Of a DNA stretch of 64,000 bases, positions 24,484 through 34,021 are shown piece by piece (positions within the stretch are counted from its first letter, which is position 1; each line of letters starts with the position of its first letter). The translations under genes and the position numbers were made by a program. The notes beneath the pieces are model-generated. The model had not been told where the DNA came from. It made no database searches and saw nothing but the letters and a program-made list of their open reading frames with translations. Source of the DNA: JBMYRH01 sp049602155 (GTDB lineage: Bacteria; Myxococcota_A; UBA9042; PHBI01; JBMYRH01); NCBI GenBank assembly GCA_049602155.1, contig JBMYRH010000021.1:1-64000 (forward strand), written 5' to 3'.

Positions 24484-25932
24484 TCACGCAGGGACCGACC
24501 CGAGGAGATCCTCGAGGCAATGCTCGATGTGATGCGTGTGTGTTCGAAAGCTCAGCACACAGACCCGCAGCGTAAATACGGGTCCCTCGCTGGAAGGGAG
24601 CGTTGTGCTGGAGAGGTGGACCCGTTGTTTGGCGTTCGTCGCTGTCATCCACTCGGCGTTTCGTGCGTTCCATACGGCCAGAGCTTCGCCCGGGCGACGG
24701 ACCAGTCGAAATCCGACAGCGCTTGTCTGGGGGGGATGTAGCACTTCGATTGGGGCGTCGGAGGCACTCAGGGCGTCGTGAAACCGTCGCGCGAGCATGA
24801 GTTTATCGCTGAGCGCACGTCTAAAGGGGCCGGCTCCAAAGAGCATGAGGGAGAGCCAGAGGCGTAGCCCGCGATACGGCCGGCTCAACTCCGGTCCGTA
24901 AGAGGCGGGGGAAGGGGGAGCACCGTCGTGACCGAAGGTGTCGAAGTCCTGCAGATACGTGGCGTCAGCATCGTGCGCGGCGAGCAGCGCACGGCCATCT
25001 TTCACCAAGAGGCACCCGGTGCCGTAGGGCAGGAAAAGCCCCTTGTGGGGGTCGAAGGTGATCGAGTCCGCTCCTTCGATCCCTCGCAGCAGCTCGCGCC
25101 CCTCGGGGCAAAGCACGAAGGCCCCTCCGTAAGCTCCGTCAATATGGAGCCACGTGCGCGTCGCCTGGCTGACAGCGACGAGCTCGGGGAGGGGATCGAC
25201 CGCTCCCGTGTTGGTGGTCCCTGCGGCCGCGACGACCGCCATGGGAGCGCAGCCAGCCGCGACATCACGCCTTATCATCTGCTCGAGCTCCCTCGGGCAC
25301 ATGCGCATCTCGTCGTCTACGGGGACGATGCGCATTGCTTTGGAGGGCAAGCCGGCCAACCTGACGGACTTCGAGACCGAGTGATGTGCCTGCGCGGAGG
25401 TGTAGACTGTGGCGGTGCGAAAGTCACCGGTGTCGCCAAAACGGGTCTGTCGCGCTGCGATCAGCGCGGAGAGGTTGGCTTGAGAGCCGCCCGAGGTGAA
25501 CAGACCTCTGGCCTGAGGCCCGTAGCCGAACTCCCGAGCCAGCCAAGTCAGCACGTCAGCTTCGAAGCGCACGAAGGCCGGAGCAGCTCCGGAGAGCCCC
25601 GTGAATCGGTTGAATGATGCAGCGATTAAGTCGGCCATTCCGGCTGTGATCAGCCCGCCACCCGGTACATAGGCCAGATATCCGCCGGCGGTCGTGTTCA
25701 AGGCGACTCCGCTGGCCTCTTCAAGAAGCGCCGAGATGGCCTCCATCCCACCAGCCATCGGGGTCTCTAGGATGGGCTGACTGAGCGCCCTCGCTCGGCG
25801 GTGCCCCGCCTCACCCACGGCGCCCATCGCTGGTTCGCTTGCAGTGCGCTCTTGATGGTCGGTCACGAGTTGACTGACGATCGTGAGCCAGTGTTGGAGG
25901 GTCGCTTTCTCGGGTTCTAATGGGCTGGTCAT
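24484..25932 (-). CDS. PLP-dependent group II amino-acid decarboxylase
   Basis: 482 residues with the fold-type I decarboxylase pattern. GGYLAYVPGGGL is followed by the PLP-phosphate loop TSGGSQANLSALI, the pyridine-stacking His in AQAHHSVSKSVRLAG, the Asp in LHIDGAYGGAF, and the Schiff-base Lys in DSITFDPHKGLFLPYGTG (about residue 295). This is the aromatic-L-amino-acid/tyrosine decarboxylase group; the substrate cannot be read from sequence. Cytosolic. It ends 26 bp before the secreted protein of the cytochrome operon, so it may head that operon, but a metabolic link is not evident. Confidence 0.85.
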   Translation of the reverse strand: MTSPLEPEKATLQHWLTIVSQLVTDHQERTASEPAMGAVGEAGHRRARALSQPILETPMAGGMEAISALLEEASGVALNTTAGGYLAYVPGGGLITAGMADLIAASFNRFTGLSGAAPAFVRFEADVLTWLAREFGYGPQARGLFTSGGSQANLSALIAARQTRFGDTGDFRTATVYTSAQAHHSVSKSVRLAGLPSKAMRIVPVDDEMRMCPRELEQMIRRDVAAGCAPMAVVAAAGTTNTGAVDPLPELVAVSQATRTWLHIDGAYGGAFVLCPEGRELLRGIEGADSITFDPHKGLFLPYGTGCLLVKDGRALLAAHDADATYLQDFDTFGHDGAPPSPASYGPELSRPYRGLRLWLSLMLFGAGPFRRALSDKLMLARRFHDALSASDAPIEVLHPPQTSAVGFRLVRRPGEALAVWNARNAEWMTATNAKQRVHLSSTTLPSSEGPVFTLRVCVLSFRTHTHHIEHCLEDLLGSVPA

Positions 25933-26211
25933 GACGGTGGCTTAGCCAATGGATGTCCCTTGTGTCTACCGTTGCGAGGCTCTGAGGCGTGGACGGGTCG
26001 CGACTGGATCACGCGCAGTCGGTCGTTTAACGTGGATTTCTTCAGCCAGCGGCCTTCTCTCCCGTTGTCTTCGAGCAGTGGGTGCCGTCGGGGCACTCAG
26101 TCGAATCGGGCGCTGTCGGGGCGCCCAGGCGTATCGGGACACTTTCGGGACCGATGTGCCGAGATCTATCTGCAGCTGCCGCCGCCTAAGGGCACGGAGG
26201 GAGGCGTTATT

Positions 26212-27285
26212 GTGAAAATTCTAGAATCATCAATCAACCTTGCGAGCGCACATCAGTCGATCACCTCAGAGGTAGAGGGCGGCCGGCTGGTCGCGTGGCG
26301 CGACAGCACGGCGTCGGCACCTCCGTCGCCCCCATCGCTTGGGCCGGACACTGTCGAGATCTCGTCGGCGGCGAGGGATTTGCTGCCGATGCCGACGGAG
26401 ATCGACGCAGAGGCCCCTGCTGACCGGCTCGATGACTTCGAGATGAAGCTCATGGGCCTCATCTTGGAGGCCCTCACCGGGATGGCTTGGGACGTGTCGA
26501 ATACACAGGAGCTGCTTGACGCTTTCGAGTCGGGCTTCAGCGGCGACCCAAGGCAAAGTCGAACACGGGAGGCGGCCCTTGTGAGGCGAGATTCGGGGCC
26601 AAGAGACAGTTGGGGGCTTCAAGTGGACCTCTATCGGTCCTACCGAGAGACGGAGAAGGTCTCTTTTGACGCAGAGGGGATCGTGAAGACCGCTGATGGG
26701 CGCGAGATCCACATCGACGTGGAGCTGCGTATGGCGAGAGAGTGGGCCGAGGAGCACTCGCTGTCGCTACGACTAGAGGGGAGCAGCAGCCCAGAGATGG
26801 TGGACCCCTTGGTGATCAACTTTGAGGGCACCGCTGCGGAGCTGACCAGTGACACCTTCACGTTTGACCTGGACGTGGATGGTCGCGAAGAGCAGATCGC
26901 TATGCTCGCGCCGGGGAGCGCCTATTTGGCACACGATGCCAACGGAGATGGGGTCGTCAATGATGGTAGTGAGCTCTTCGGACCGAGCACGGGGAACGGG
27001 TTCGGTGAGCTCGCGCAGTACGACGACGATGGAAACGGGTGGATCGATGAGGGAGACGACATCTTTCGAGGTCTGCGGCTTTGGTCACAGCGGCCGGATG
27101 GCAGCTCACGCCTGGTTGGGCTCGGGGCTGCGGGTATTGGGGCCATCTATCTGGGCCACGCTCAGACGGAGTTTCAGCTCAAGGACGATGAGAACACGAC
27201 CCTGGGCCAAGTGACGGACACCGGTATCTTCCTTCATGACGATGGACGAGTCGGCACCGTCCAGGAGCTCGATCTCGTCGCTTAG
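26212..27285 (+). CDS. EF-hand calcium-binding protein, RTX-associated type
   Basis: 357 residues from GTG 26212, chosen because GGAGG lies 7 nt upstream; the open frame further 5' has non-coding composition. The N-terminus MKILESSINLASAHQ has no signal peptide. The middle is charged (YRSYRETEKVSFDAEGIVKTADGR). The C-terminal third has two Asp-loop motifs, DANGDGVVNDGSELFG (about 241) and DDDGNGWIDEGDDIFRGLRLW (about 273). These are typical of a family of proteins in Gammaproteobacteria and others that carry EF-hand pairs next to RTX-type secretion. Probably exported without cleavage or a cell-surface regulator. Divergent from the decarboxylase, with 279 bp between them. Confidence 0.68.
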   Translation: MKILESSINLASAHQSITSEVEGGRLVAWRDSTASAPPSPPSLGPDTVEISSAARDLLPMPTEIDAEAPADRLDDFEMKLMGLILEALTGMAWDVSNTQELLDAFESGFSGDPRQSRTREAALVRRDSGPRDSWGLQVDLYRSYRETEKVSFDAEGIVKTADGREIHIDVELRMAREWAEEHSLSLRLEGSSSPEMVDPLVINFEGTAAELTSDTFTFDLDVDGREEQIAMLAPGSAYLAHDANGDGVVNDGSELFGPSTGNGFGELAQYDDDGNGWIDEGDDIFRGLRLWSQRPDGSSRLVGLGAAGIGAIYLGHAQTEFQLKDDENTTLGQVTDTGIFLHDDGRVGTVQELDLVA

Positions 27286-27293
27286 TGGTCAGC

Positions 27294-27327
27294 CTGCGTC
27301 TCCTTCGAGTGCTCGGAGGAGGCGCAG
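27294..27327. terminator. Bidirectional terminator between convergent genes
   Basis: A 15-bp stem with two G·U pairs and a GTGC loop (CTGCGTCTCCTTCGA / TCGGAGGAGGCGCAG) fills the 45-bp gap between convergent stops at 27285 and 27331. No long U-tract. Confidence 0.65.
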
Positions 27328-27330
27328 CTG

Positions 27331-27876
27331 TCACTTGATGCGCTTATACGGGCTACGGTCGGTGGGAGAGACTTTAAAGGTGTGGCAGACGTCATCGGGG
27401 CCCGAGGGAGGCCTCTCCATTTCAGCGTCGGCCTTCAAGCGCTCTTCGCTGATGTCGAAGTTCCGAAGCTGGTCTTGCCATCCATCGGGTGAGTAGGTGG
27501 TGTCACTGCAGGCATCGTCTGCCTTATTGGGCCCGAGGCTGTAGACGACGTACGCCGTGTTGTCCCCTCTGTCGTCAGGCATCAATGCATAGGGGATGTT
27601 CCAGAGGTCGAAGGACGGATCCCGGCCCTTGTCGGCCTCCATGGACTCACGGATGTGGTCGCTGAAGTCTGCGGGGCTCTGCGACAGCTCCTCGAGGTCC
27701 TCGCCGTAGATGTAGTCCTGCTTAAGCCCCATTGAGATTCCGGAGAGCTCGTACTCGGTCAAGCCGACCTTGACGGTGTTGATCACCCGCTCCGCGGCAT
27801 CTTTACCGACAGTGGCTGTCATAGTGACGCCCGCCATCATCATAGCCAGCGGCATGACGTTCATTTGGCCCAACAT
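27331..27876 (-). CDS. Small membrane-anchored protein, pseudopilin-like tail
   Basis: 181 residues. One hydrophobic N-terminal helix (NVMPLAMMMAGVTMTATVG) is followed by a soluble domain. The C-terminal half (LWNIPYALMPDDRGDNTAYVVYSLGPNKADDACSD, given here in outline as IPYALMP, AYVVYSLGPNKADDAC) recalls the calcium-binding tail of GspG-type pseudopilins. There is no canonical prepilin peptidase site (G-F-x4-E), so this is only a fold guess. The ATG directly follows the TAG of the PqqD/M50/cNMP gene, and GAGG lies inside that gene, so the two are coupled. Confidence 0.55.
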   Translation of the reverse strand: MLGQMNVMPLAMMMAGVTMTATVGKDAAERVINTVKVGLTEYELSGISMGLKQDYIYGEDLEELSQSPADFSDHIRESMEADKGRDPSFDLWNIPYALMPDDRGDNTAYVVYSLGPNKADDACSDTTYSPDGWQDQLRNFDISEERLKADAEMERPPSGPDDVCHTFKVSPTDRSPYKRIK

Positions 27877-29991
27877 CTAAAGCACCTCGAGGAGGTCTAG
27901 GCGGTCTGAGCAGCCACGGTCGAGCTGCGAGACGGCCTCGAAGTTTCGAAGTAAGACGTCCTTAAAGACGTCGTCTGGTACTTCCAGCAGCACGGTGTCG
28001 GCCTCTGTCTTCACCGTCGCCGTGCGGACACCGTCCGCCATGAGCGCGATTTCACCAAAGTGTTCGCCGCCGCTGAGCGTGGCGACGCGGTGCATCTCCC
28101 CATCTTCGCTCTTGTGGTCGACCACACACGTCCCCTCACGGATGAGGAAGAGACTGTCACCTGCTTCGCCCTGTGTGACGACGATCTCATCGGAGGGCAA
28201 GTTGCGCTCAGTCAGGCGGCTCAGGACCTGACGGAGCTGAGCGGGGGAGAGGGTGGCGAAGAATCGGTGGCTTCGCACGAAGGCTGCGTTCCGGACCTGC
28301 GAGAGCACCTCTTCTGTCGGGGTCTCGACCTCTTCGGCCATGGCCAAGAAGACGTCGCGAGCCAACGATAAGATTCGTACGTCACCCGTCGCGCGCACTG
28401 TCGCCGTGCGCTCAATGTCCTGAACCAGAGCGATCTCTCCGAAAAAATCACCGGAGGCCAACGTAGCGACTTGATGTTCGAGGCCGGAGGCGTCGGCGAT
28501 AGCGACCGCGCAGTGACCCTGCTCGACGAAGCAAAAGCGATCCCCAGGCTCACCTTGACGGATGATGGACTCTCCACTTCGGTAGGTCTCGCGTTTGAGC
28601 TGGCTCGCTAACCTCGAGATCGCGTCATCCGGCAAGGTGGACAGGAAAGGGATCCCCCGCACAGCGTCGACGAACTGGGCGGCTTCGTCTCCCAGCTGTT
28701 TACCGCGAGTCGCGGAGGTCGTCGCGGGCGCGAGGTGACGCAGGAACGTCAGCGCTAGGACCACGAACCAGAGCACTAGGACCACGAGGACCATCACGAG
28801 GATGACCCCCGCTACGCCACCGAGGGCCATGAGCCAAGGGGGGGCGTGCTGGGCTCCACGGCCGGACAGGATCTCGATGAAGAGGTGCGAGAGCCCTGCC
28901 ATCCAGTGACCACCAAGCAGGTAGACCACGGCGAGGCTGTGGGCAATCCAGGCGGTCGCCGCCCAGGAGAAGGTCATGTCTTGTGCATTCTCTGGGGTCT
29001 TACGACGCACCTGGAAAGCGTGCTTCTTGATGTAGCTCCAAGAGCGGCGTCTGAGGTGAGGCATCAAAGAGAGGATCCCGCCCACCTCTCGCCCGTCTGT
29101 TCGGGCGTAAGGCGCGAGGTTGATGATCAGGGCGGTGATGGAGACCGCCGAGATGAGCCGGCTAGCCAAATTCCCGGTCGTCGCTGCGAGCCAGGCGCCG
29201 ACCCCAGCGGCAAGGAAGAGCGGCGTGAGCCCCGCTAATGCGACCGCGAGTCGCCCATCGCGGTGCGCAGCGCGTCGCTCGCGGTCGTCGATATCGAAGT
29301 GAGCGATACCCCAAATGATGCGGATCCCAGCGCCGTAGACGGCGATTCCGTTTGAGCGGAGCGCGAAGCCACGTAGCAGCCCACGGAAGGACAGGACACA
29401 GGACGCGAGGACGTAAAGGTAAGTGACCAGTGTGAGCGCAGGAGCCGAGCGCGGGAAGAGCCCTAGCACCAGCTGAAGGCGACCTTGGACGCCGGCGAAG
29501 GTGAGCGCGGTGACGGTCGCGACGACGCCAAGCCAGAAGAGCGGAGTCCACATCGCCGCGGGCAAGATGGCACCCGGGCTGGCGAGCAGCTGTAACCCGG
29601 GGATGTTCACCCTGAGGTTCGTGACCCGGCGGAGCATGGCTGCCAAGGGGCTGCCTGTCGCTTGCCCGCCGAACAGGCGAGCGCCCGTGTTGTCGAGGCC
29701 GTCCAGCATGCCCTCACGGTAGAGGCGTCGGAAACACCCCAGGATGGCCATAGGACGAAGGGGAGGGGTCAACGCCATCCCCGCCCGCACCACATCATCG
29801 AGGGACGCGTCACCATCCATCAATTCGATGAGCGGCTCCTCGCTCTTCCGCAGGCCCATGTAGGCGTTTGCGGCCGGATCCGCCAAGACGAGCTGACCAT
29901 CTGCGTTCCGGCGTTGCTCAATCCCCGCGCGCAGATGGGGGTGGTCCCCTCCTACGCCCGTTGCACCGGTGTCTTTGTGCGACTCTGTCAT
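27877..29991 (-). CDS. PqqD-like / M50-like membrane / double cNMP-binding protein
   Basis: 704 residues. The N-terminal domain (about 20-100) resembles PqqD-type peptide-binding winged helices (LADPAANAYMGL, PLIELMDGDASLDDVV). The middle (about 140-460) has six to seven transmembrane helices arranged like M50-type membrane proteins, with YGAGIRIIWGIAHFDIDDRERR and VALAGLTPLF. No HExxH is present; the corresponding position reads LLRGFALR. The C-terminal third carries two cyclic-nucleotide-binding domains, each with GE(P/A)GD and FGEIAL..D..RTATV (about 475-530 and 607-660). It is probably a membrane sensor or scaffold. GGGGGAG precedes the ATG. The architecture is unusual. Confidence 0.75.
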   Translation of the reverse strand: MTESHKDTGATGVGGDHPHLRAGIEQRRNADGQLVLADPAANAYMGLRKSEEPLIELMDGDASLDDVVRAGMALTPPLRPMAILGCFRRLYREGMLDGLDNTGARLFGGQATGSPLAAMLRRVTNLRVNIPGLQLLASPGAILPAAMWTPLFWLGVVATVTALTFAGVQGRLQLVLGLFPRSAPALTLVTYLYVLASCVLSFRGLLRGFALRSNGIAVYGAGIRIIWGIAHFDIDDRERRAAHRDGRLAVALAGLTPLFLAAGVGAWLAATTGNLASRLISAVSITALIINLAPYARTDGREVGGILSLMPHLRRRSWSYIKKHAFQVRRKTPENAQDMTFSWAATAWIAHSLAVVYLLGGHWMAGLSHLFIEILSGRGAQHAPPWLMALGGVAGVILVMVLVVLVLWFVVLALTFLRHLAPATTSATRGKQLGDEAAQFVDAVRGIPFLSTLPDDAISRLASQLKRETYRSGESIIRQGEPGDRFCFVEQGHCAVAIADASGLEHQVATLASGDFFGEIALVQDIERTATVRATGDVRILSLARDVFLAMAEEVETPTEEVLSQVRNAAFVRSHRFFATLSPAQLRQVLSRLTERNLPSDEIVVTQGEAGDSLFLIREGTCVVDHKSEDGEMHRVATLSGGEHFGEIALMADGVRTATVKTEADTVLLEVPDDVFKDVLLRNFEAVSQLDRGCSDRLDLLEVL

Positions 29992-30086
29992 CGCAACTCC
30001 CCCTCGTTCACTCCCTAGGATAGTCGCTCACGGGAGTGAGCGCCAGAGGGGCGGGTGGTGTGCGGGAACTCTGCAGTCCGCCTGCC

Positions 30087-30962
30087 CTAGAGCCCGCGAA
30101 GGTACTCAGGCTTGAGCGCGCCGCGGTCGCCGTCAGCGATGACCTGGTCTAGCGCTCCTAGGACGGCGTCTTTGTCTCGGGGCAAGTCCATTCGCATTGG
30201 CAGGTAGTTGCTGGCGTGATTGCACGAGAACCGCGTGTGGGTGAATTGGCTATCCGCCACGATGGTTCGGAGCTCAAGCAGCATCTCAAATGGGCTCGGC
30301 AAGGTGAACTCTCCGCGCTTTGCGGCTGCGTGAAGCGGCGTTCCCGGGACGAGGGTGGTGGTCAAGGCTCCGACGTAGCGCGGCGACATCGCGGAGAGCA
30401 TGGACGCCGTCTCGCGTGCATGCTCTTCACTCAGTTCTTTCCCTCCGATCCCGAGCAGCACCATGACGGAATGCGTGATTCCGGCCTCTCTCAGGCGCCG
30501 CGCGGTCTCAAGGCACTCGTCGCGGGTCCCCCCCTTGTCGATGTGCGCCATGACCGCGTCACTGCCGGTCTCTGCCCCGTGATAGACGATGCCGAGGCCG
30601 GCTTTCCGTAGGGCTGTGAGTTCGTCAACGGACTTACGTCCCACACTCCGGGTGTCACCATAGACGCCCACGCGCTCGATCCACGGCATCTCGGCGCGGA
30701 TGGCCTCAAGGATGGCGATGAGCTTTCGCGTGGGCAGAATCAGCGCATCTCCGTCGCACAGAAAGACACGACGGACATTCGGCCCGAGGTTCGCTGCCTC
30801 GCAAATGTCCGCGTGGACAGTCTCCCAGGGCTTCACTCGAAAGGAGACGCCACTGTACATGTCGCAATAGGTGCAGCCGTTATGGCTGCACCCGACCGTC
30901 ACCTGAAGCAGGAGGCTCTGTGCCTCACTTGGTGGGCGAAATATGCGGCCGACGTAGTCCAC
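30087..30962 (-). CDS. Radical SAM protein (C-x4-C-x2-C type)
   Basis: 291 residues. It begins with LLLQVTVGCSHNGCTYCDMY; the cluster cysteines C25, C30 and C33 show a C-x4-C-x2-C spacing rather than the common x3. The barrel continues with RRVFLCDGDALILPTRKL, RVGVYGDTRSVGRKS, GLGIVYHGAETGSD and MVLLGIGGKELSEEHA. This is the HemN/COG1032-like group with unknown substrate, lacking a SPASM or B12 domain. A GGAG sits upstream of the GTG at 30962. Divergent from the sigma-54-driven lipoprotein gene. Confidence 0.82.
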   Translation of the reverse strand: MDYVGRIFRPPSEAQSLLLQVTVGCSHNGCTYCDMYSGVSFRVKPWETVHADICEAANLGPNVRRVFLCDGDALILPTRKLIAILEAIRAEMPWIERVGVYGDTRSVGRKSVDELTALRKAGLGIVYHGAETGSDAVMAHIDKGGTRDECLETARRLREAGITHSVMVLLGIGGKELSEEHARETASMLSAMSPRYVGALTTTLVPGTPLHAAAKRGEFTLPSPFEMLLELRTIVADSQFTHTRFSCNHASNYLPMRMDLPRDKDAVLGALDQVIADGDRGALKPEYLRGL

Positions 30963-31108
30963 AGGGGCTCCGGTGTGCGTGTTCTCACTCCCTTACGTCA
31001 TGTCGGCTCGTACGGGAAGAGTGAGGTGGGGTCCCGTGACCCCGGCCATGAGCATGGGGTTTGTCTAGTTCATTGGAAGTAAAACGTTTTTTCTCTTTGT
31101 GGGGAGGC

Positions 31109-31124
31109 TGGCACGGGACTTGCT
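31109..31124 (+). promoter_or_regulatory. Sigma-54 promoter (-24/-12)
   Basis: TGGCACGGGACTTGCT matches the sigma-54 consensus TGGCACR-N4-TTGCW at every conserved position, with the required 10 nt between GG and GC. It lies 63 bp upstream of the ATG at 31187, leaving room for a 5' leader of about 50 nt. An activator of the NtrC/AAA+ class would be needed. Confidence 0.85.
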
Positions 31125-31186
31125 CTGATACCGGGGTAACGACTCAGTTGGGGTGTATAGACACCGCCCCCTGTAGGAGACTCATC

Positions 31187-32848
31187 ATGCGCCACAGCCT
31201 CACCATTCGACTCATCGCCCTCTGTACAGCGGCTCAATTCGCGTCAGGGTGCGAGGCCCCTCAGGCTCCCGAGACGCCACAGGACGGCGGTGACGTCACC
31301 TACGCCAAGGGGAGCGTCGGGAAAGCGGATGCGAGCATCGAGGCGATGTTCGTGGACTTCGACTTCGATGGTGAGCTGGTTATGGAGTCGTGCTTCAGCG
31401 CCCGGCGCCGCATCGAAGATCAAATGCTCTACACGATCGGGCAATTGAACGGCATCGATGGTGTGGGACGCATCGACACCTTGGATGTCACCGACATTCA
31501 GACAAACGAGGACGATGGGGCCTGCACAGTCACCTATCATGCGCGGATGCTGGTCGCCTGGGCGAAGCGCCACCAACTGCGCCAAGACTACGCGCTTATC
31601 CTCCCGCGTGACATGAGCCATGCTGGGATCGACGCCTTTGTGGAGAGCTACTCTCACAGCTGTGTGGACTGGGGCGCTCACGATGTCGACGCAGGCTCCT
31701 TCTGGTACTACTGGCGACCGGAGTCGAGCCGTTGCAACGTCGCCGACTCGGACGTCGTTCGCCTCCCCGTTAAGGTCACTGAGAGCCCGGTTCACACCTC
31801 GGGTAAGTACCCGGAGTACCACAAGGTTTGGGAGGATGATGCGCTCAACATCGTGGCTATCTTCGGCAAGGTGAAAGACGGCGGCGGCGCGAGTGACCAA
31901 GGCGTGCAGGGTTACAACACCTTCATCAAGCGGCTGACAACCCTCGCCGAGCGATGGGATCTCGTGACCGTGCCTGAGGAGCTGCCCTCGGCGCCGGGTG
32001 TCGACGTCCCGCACGTCACCATCAACGCGACCCTCTTCGATGGCAAGACCATCCGAGCTGACATCATGCTCGTCGATAGCGTGAAGAGCGCCGGGGACGA
32101 GTTCTTCGCGACCTACGAGTCGTTGACCCCTGACTCAGACCTCATCATCTACAACGGCCACGCTGGGCTCGGCGCGAACATCCGCACCCTGGCGCGCAAA
32201 GGCTCGTGGCAGACGGGGCAATACTGCATCGTCTTCATGAATGGTTGTGACACTTACGCCTACGCTGACTCCGCGCTCGCTGATGCTCACGCCGATGTGA
32301 ACGACGACGACCCTGAGGGCACCAAGTATCTCGACATGATGATGAACGCGCTGCCCTCCTACTTCGTGAAGATGCCGCAGGCGACGATGTCGATCATCGA
32401 GGGGCTGCTCGACTACGACGAGCCGCGCACGTACGAGCAGATCTTCCGGGGCATCGACAAGCACGAGATGGTCATCGTCAGCGGTGAGCACGACAACGTC
32501 TATGTGCCGGGGTACACCGGCAACGAGGGCGCAGGAGATTGGAGCTGGGATGGCCTCTCGGAGTCCGGCACCGTGGGGCGCAACGAAGAGGCGCGCTTCG
32601 AGACGACGGCCCTCGAGCCCGGTCGATACCGTTTCTCGATGACGGGGACGGGCGACGCTGACCTTCACGTTCGTGTCGGCGAAGGCCCCACCTTGGACCT
32701 CTACGACTGTCGTCCCTACGCGGTCGGCTCCAAAGAGAACTGCGAAGTCGACCTGAACACCTCGACGTCCATCCACATCATGGTAAACGGATGGTCCGAC
32801 AGCTCGGAGTTCACGCTCGTCGGTGAGCGTGTGGCGACCGACGAGTAG
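31187..32848 (+). CDS. Clan CD (caspase-like) lipoprotein with PPC domain
   Basis: 553 residues from the ATG at 31187 with AGGAG upstream. Lipobox FASGC. The central domain shows a clan CD layout: strand plus NGHAG (SDLIIYNGHAGLGANIR, His about 325) and a following strand plus NGC (CIVFMNGCDTYAYAD, Cys about 354). The last 90 residues (YRFSMTGTGDADLHVRVG, then IHIMVNGWSDSSEFTLVG) form a bacterial pre-peptidase C-terminal (PPC) beta-sandwich. Probably a surface cysteine peptidase or a fragment-binding relative. It is expressed from the sigma-54 promoter. Second clan CD-like lipoprotein in this window. Confidence 0.68.
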   Translation: MRHSLTIRLIALCTAAQFASGCEAPQAPETPQDGGDVTYAKGSVGKADASIEAMFVDFDFDGELVMESCFSARRRIEDQMLYTIGQLNGIDGVGRIDTLDVTDIQTNEDDGACTVTYHARMLVAWAKRHQLRQDYALILPRDMSHAGIDAFVESYSHSCVDWGAHDVDAGSFWYYWRPESSRCNVADSDVVRLPVKVTESPVHTSGKYPEYHKVWEDDALNIVAIFGKVKDGGGASDQGVQGYNTFIKRLTTLAERWDLVTVPEELPSAPGVDVPHVTINATLFDGKTIRADIMLVDSVKSAGDEFFATYESLTPDSDLIIYNGHAGLGANIRTLARKGSWQTGQYCIVFMNGCDTYAYADSALADAHADVNDDDPEGTKYLDMMMNALPSYFVKMPQATMSIIEGLLDYDEPRTYEQIFRGIDKHEMVIVSGEHDNVYVPGYTGNEGAGDWSWDGLSESGTVGRNEEARFETTALEPGRYRFSMTGTGDADLHVRVGEGPTLDLYDCRPYAVGSKENCEVDLNTSTSIHIMVNGWSDSSEFTLVGERVATDE

Positions 32849-32878
32849 GTTGCGGAGAGAGCGTCGCGGGAGGGCAGG

Positions 32879-34021
32879 GTGATATACGCTGAGAGTCTGC
32901 CCGCGGGTGCGTCCCTCCTGCTGACTGCGCTGTCCCAACGTACCGAGGAGGAGGACGCCGCATGGCGTGACTCCGCCTTGCGCTTTGGGATCGTTGAGCT
33001 CCGCGCCTTGGCGACGGTGAACCGGGTGGAGCGTGCGGTCGGGCAGGCGCTCGGTGAGCTCGCCGGCCCGGAGTGGCGTCAGGACGTGCGTGACAACGAG
33101 GCGCGTGTTCAGGCGCTATTAACCCTAGCCTCGGAGGCTTCACGTGCGCTTCAATCCGAGGGGATCGAGGGCGCTTTCTTCGAGAGCGGCGGAGTACTTT
33201 GCGCATCCCGTCTGCCCCTCGCGGCCTTTGGCTCCAGCGACGTGGACCTCCTCGTCAGGGCTGAGCAGTGGGAGTCCGCTCTGGAGGTCTTAAGGGGCCT
33301 CGGCTTGGCGCCGCGACAGCGGCGCTCTGAGGGGGTGCACCGCGCGGAGTTGCATGTTCAGCGGGGCGGGCATGATCTCTACCTCGATGTGGCCCGGACG
33401 CCCTTTGAGCGGATGACAGCGCCGCTCCCCTTCGAGGACCGGAGCGACCTTTGGCTCGAGCGCCGTGTCGCGTCGTCACGGGGAGCTGGGGTGTGCACAC
33501 TTCACCCCACGGACCTCTTGGTGCAGGTCGCCGTGCACACCTCGCTGCACCAGTATATTCTGTCGCCTGGTCTGAGGCTGCATATGGACGTGGAGCGGCT
33601 CGTCCGTGATCTCACGATCGACTGGCCCAGCGTCGTCCGGGAGATTGAGGTTACGGGGTTGCGCACGCGCTGCTTTGTGTCGTTCTCGATGGCTGCCGGA
33701 CTTATAGGGGCTTCGATTCCTCACGAGGTGCTCGAGGCGTTGGCTCCGTCAGGGGATCGAGGTCGGGCGGTCCTCGCGCTCATTCAGTCCCAGGGCGCTC
33801 TGGACACCGGGGAGCGTAAGCTCGGAGGCCTGCAAGCCTTGAAGCTGGACCATCTGCTCGACGATCGTGACATGGGTGCGTGGCTGGGCGGGATCTTATG
33901 GCCGCCCGCAGCGTGGTTACGGCCACGCATGGAGCGCGATGGGCGGGTCCCAGGGCCGGATGTGTTACTCCACGCTGCGCGAGCCAAGTCGCTCGTTAAG
34001 CGCCTGTTGCGGTTGGGCTAA
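32879..34021 (+). CDS. Nucleotidyltransferase-fold protein (NTP_transf_5-like)
   Basis: 380 residues. An N-terminal helical part (about 1-95) precedes a nucleotidyltransferase-like core with AFGSSDVDLLVRAEQWESALEVL; D119 and D121 form the DxD. HDLYLDVARTPF supplies a third acidic position. The layout matches an uncharacterised family found in exopolysaccharide and peptide-natural-product loci. The C-terminal half is helical. No signal or membrane segment. It starts 30 bp after the caspase-like lipoprotein and overlaps hemH tail-to-tail by 26 bp. Substrate unknown. Confidence 0.65.
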   Translation: MIYAESLPAGASLLLTALSQRTEEEDAAWRDSALRFGIVELRALATVNRVERAVGQALGELAGPEWRQDVRDNEARVQALLTLASEASRALQSEGIEGAFFESGGVLCASRLPLAAFGSSDVDLLVRAEQWESALEVLRGLGLAPRQRRSEGVHRAELHVQRGGHDLYLDVARTPFERMTAPLPFEDRSDLWLERRVASSRGAGVCTLHPTDLLVQVAVHTSLHQYILSPGLRLHMDVERLVRDLTIDWPSVVREIEVTGLRTRCFVSFSMAAGLIGASIPHEVLEALAPSGDRGRAVLALIQSQGALDTGERKLGGLQALKLDHLLDDRDMGAWLGGILWPPAAWLRPRMERDGRVPGPDVLLHAARAKSLVKRLLRLG

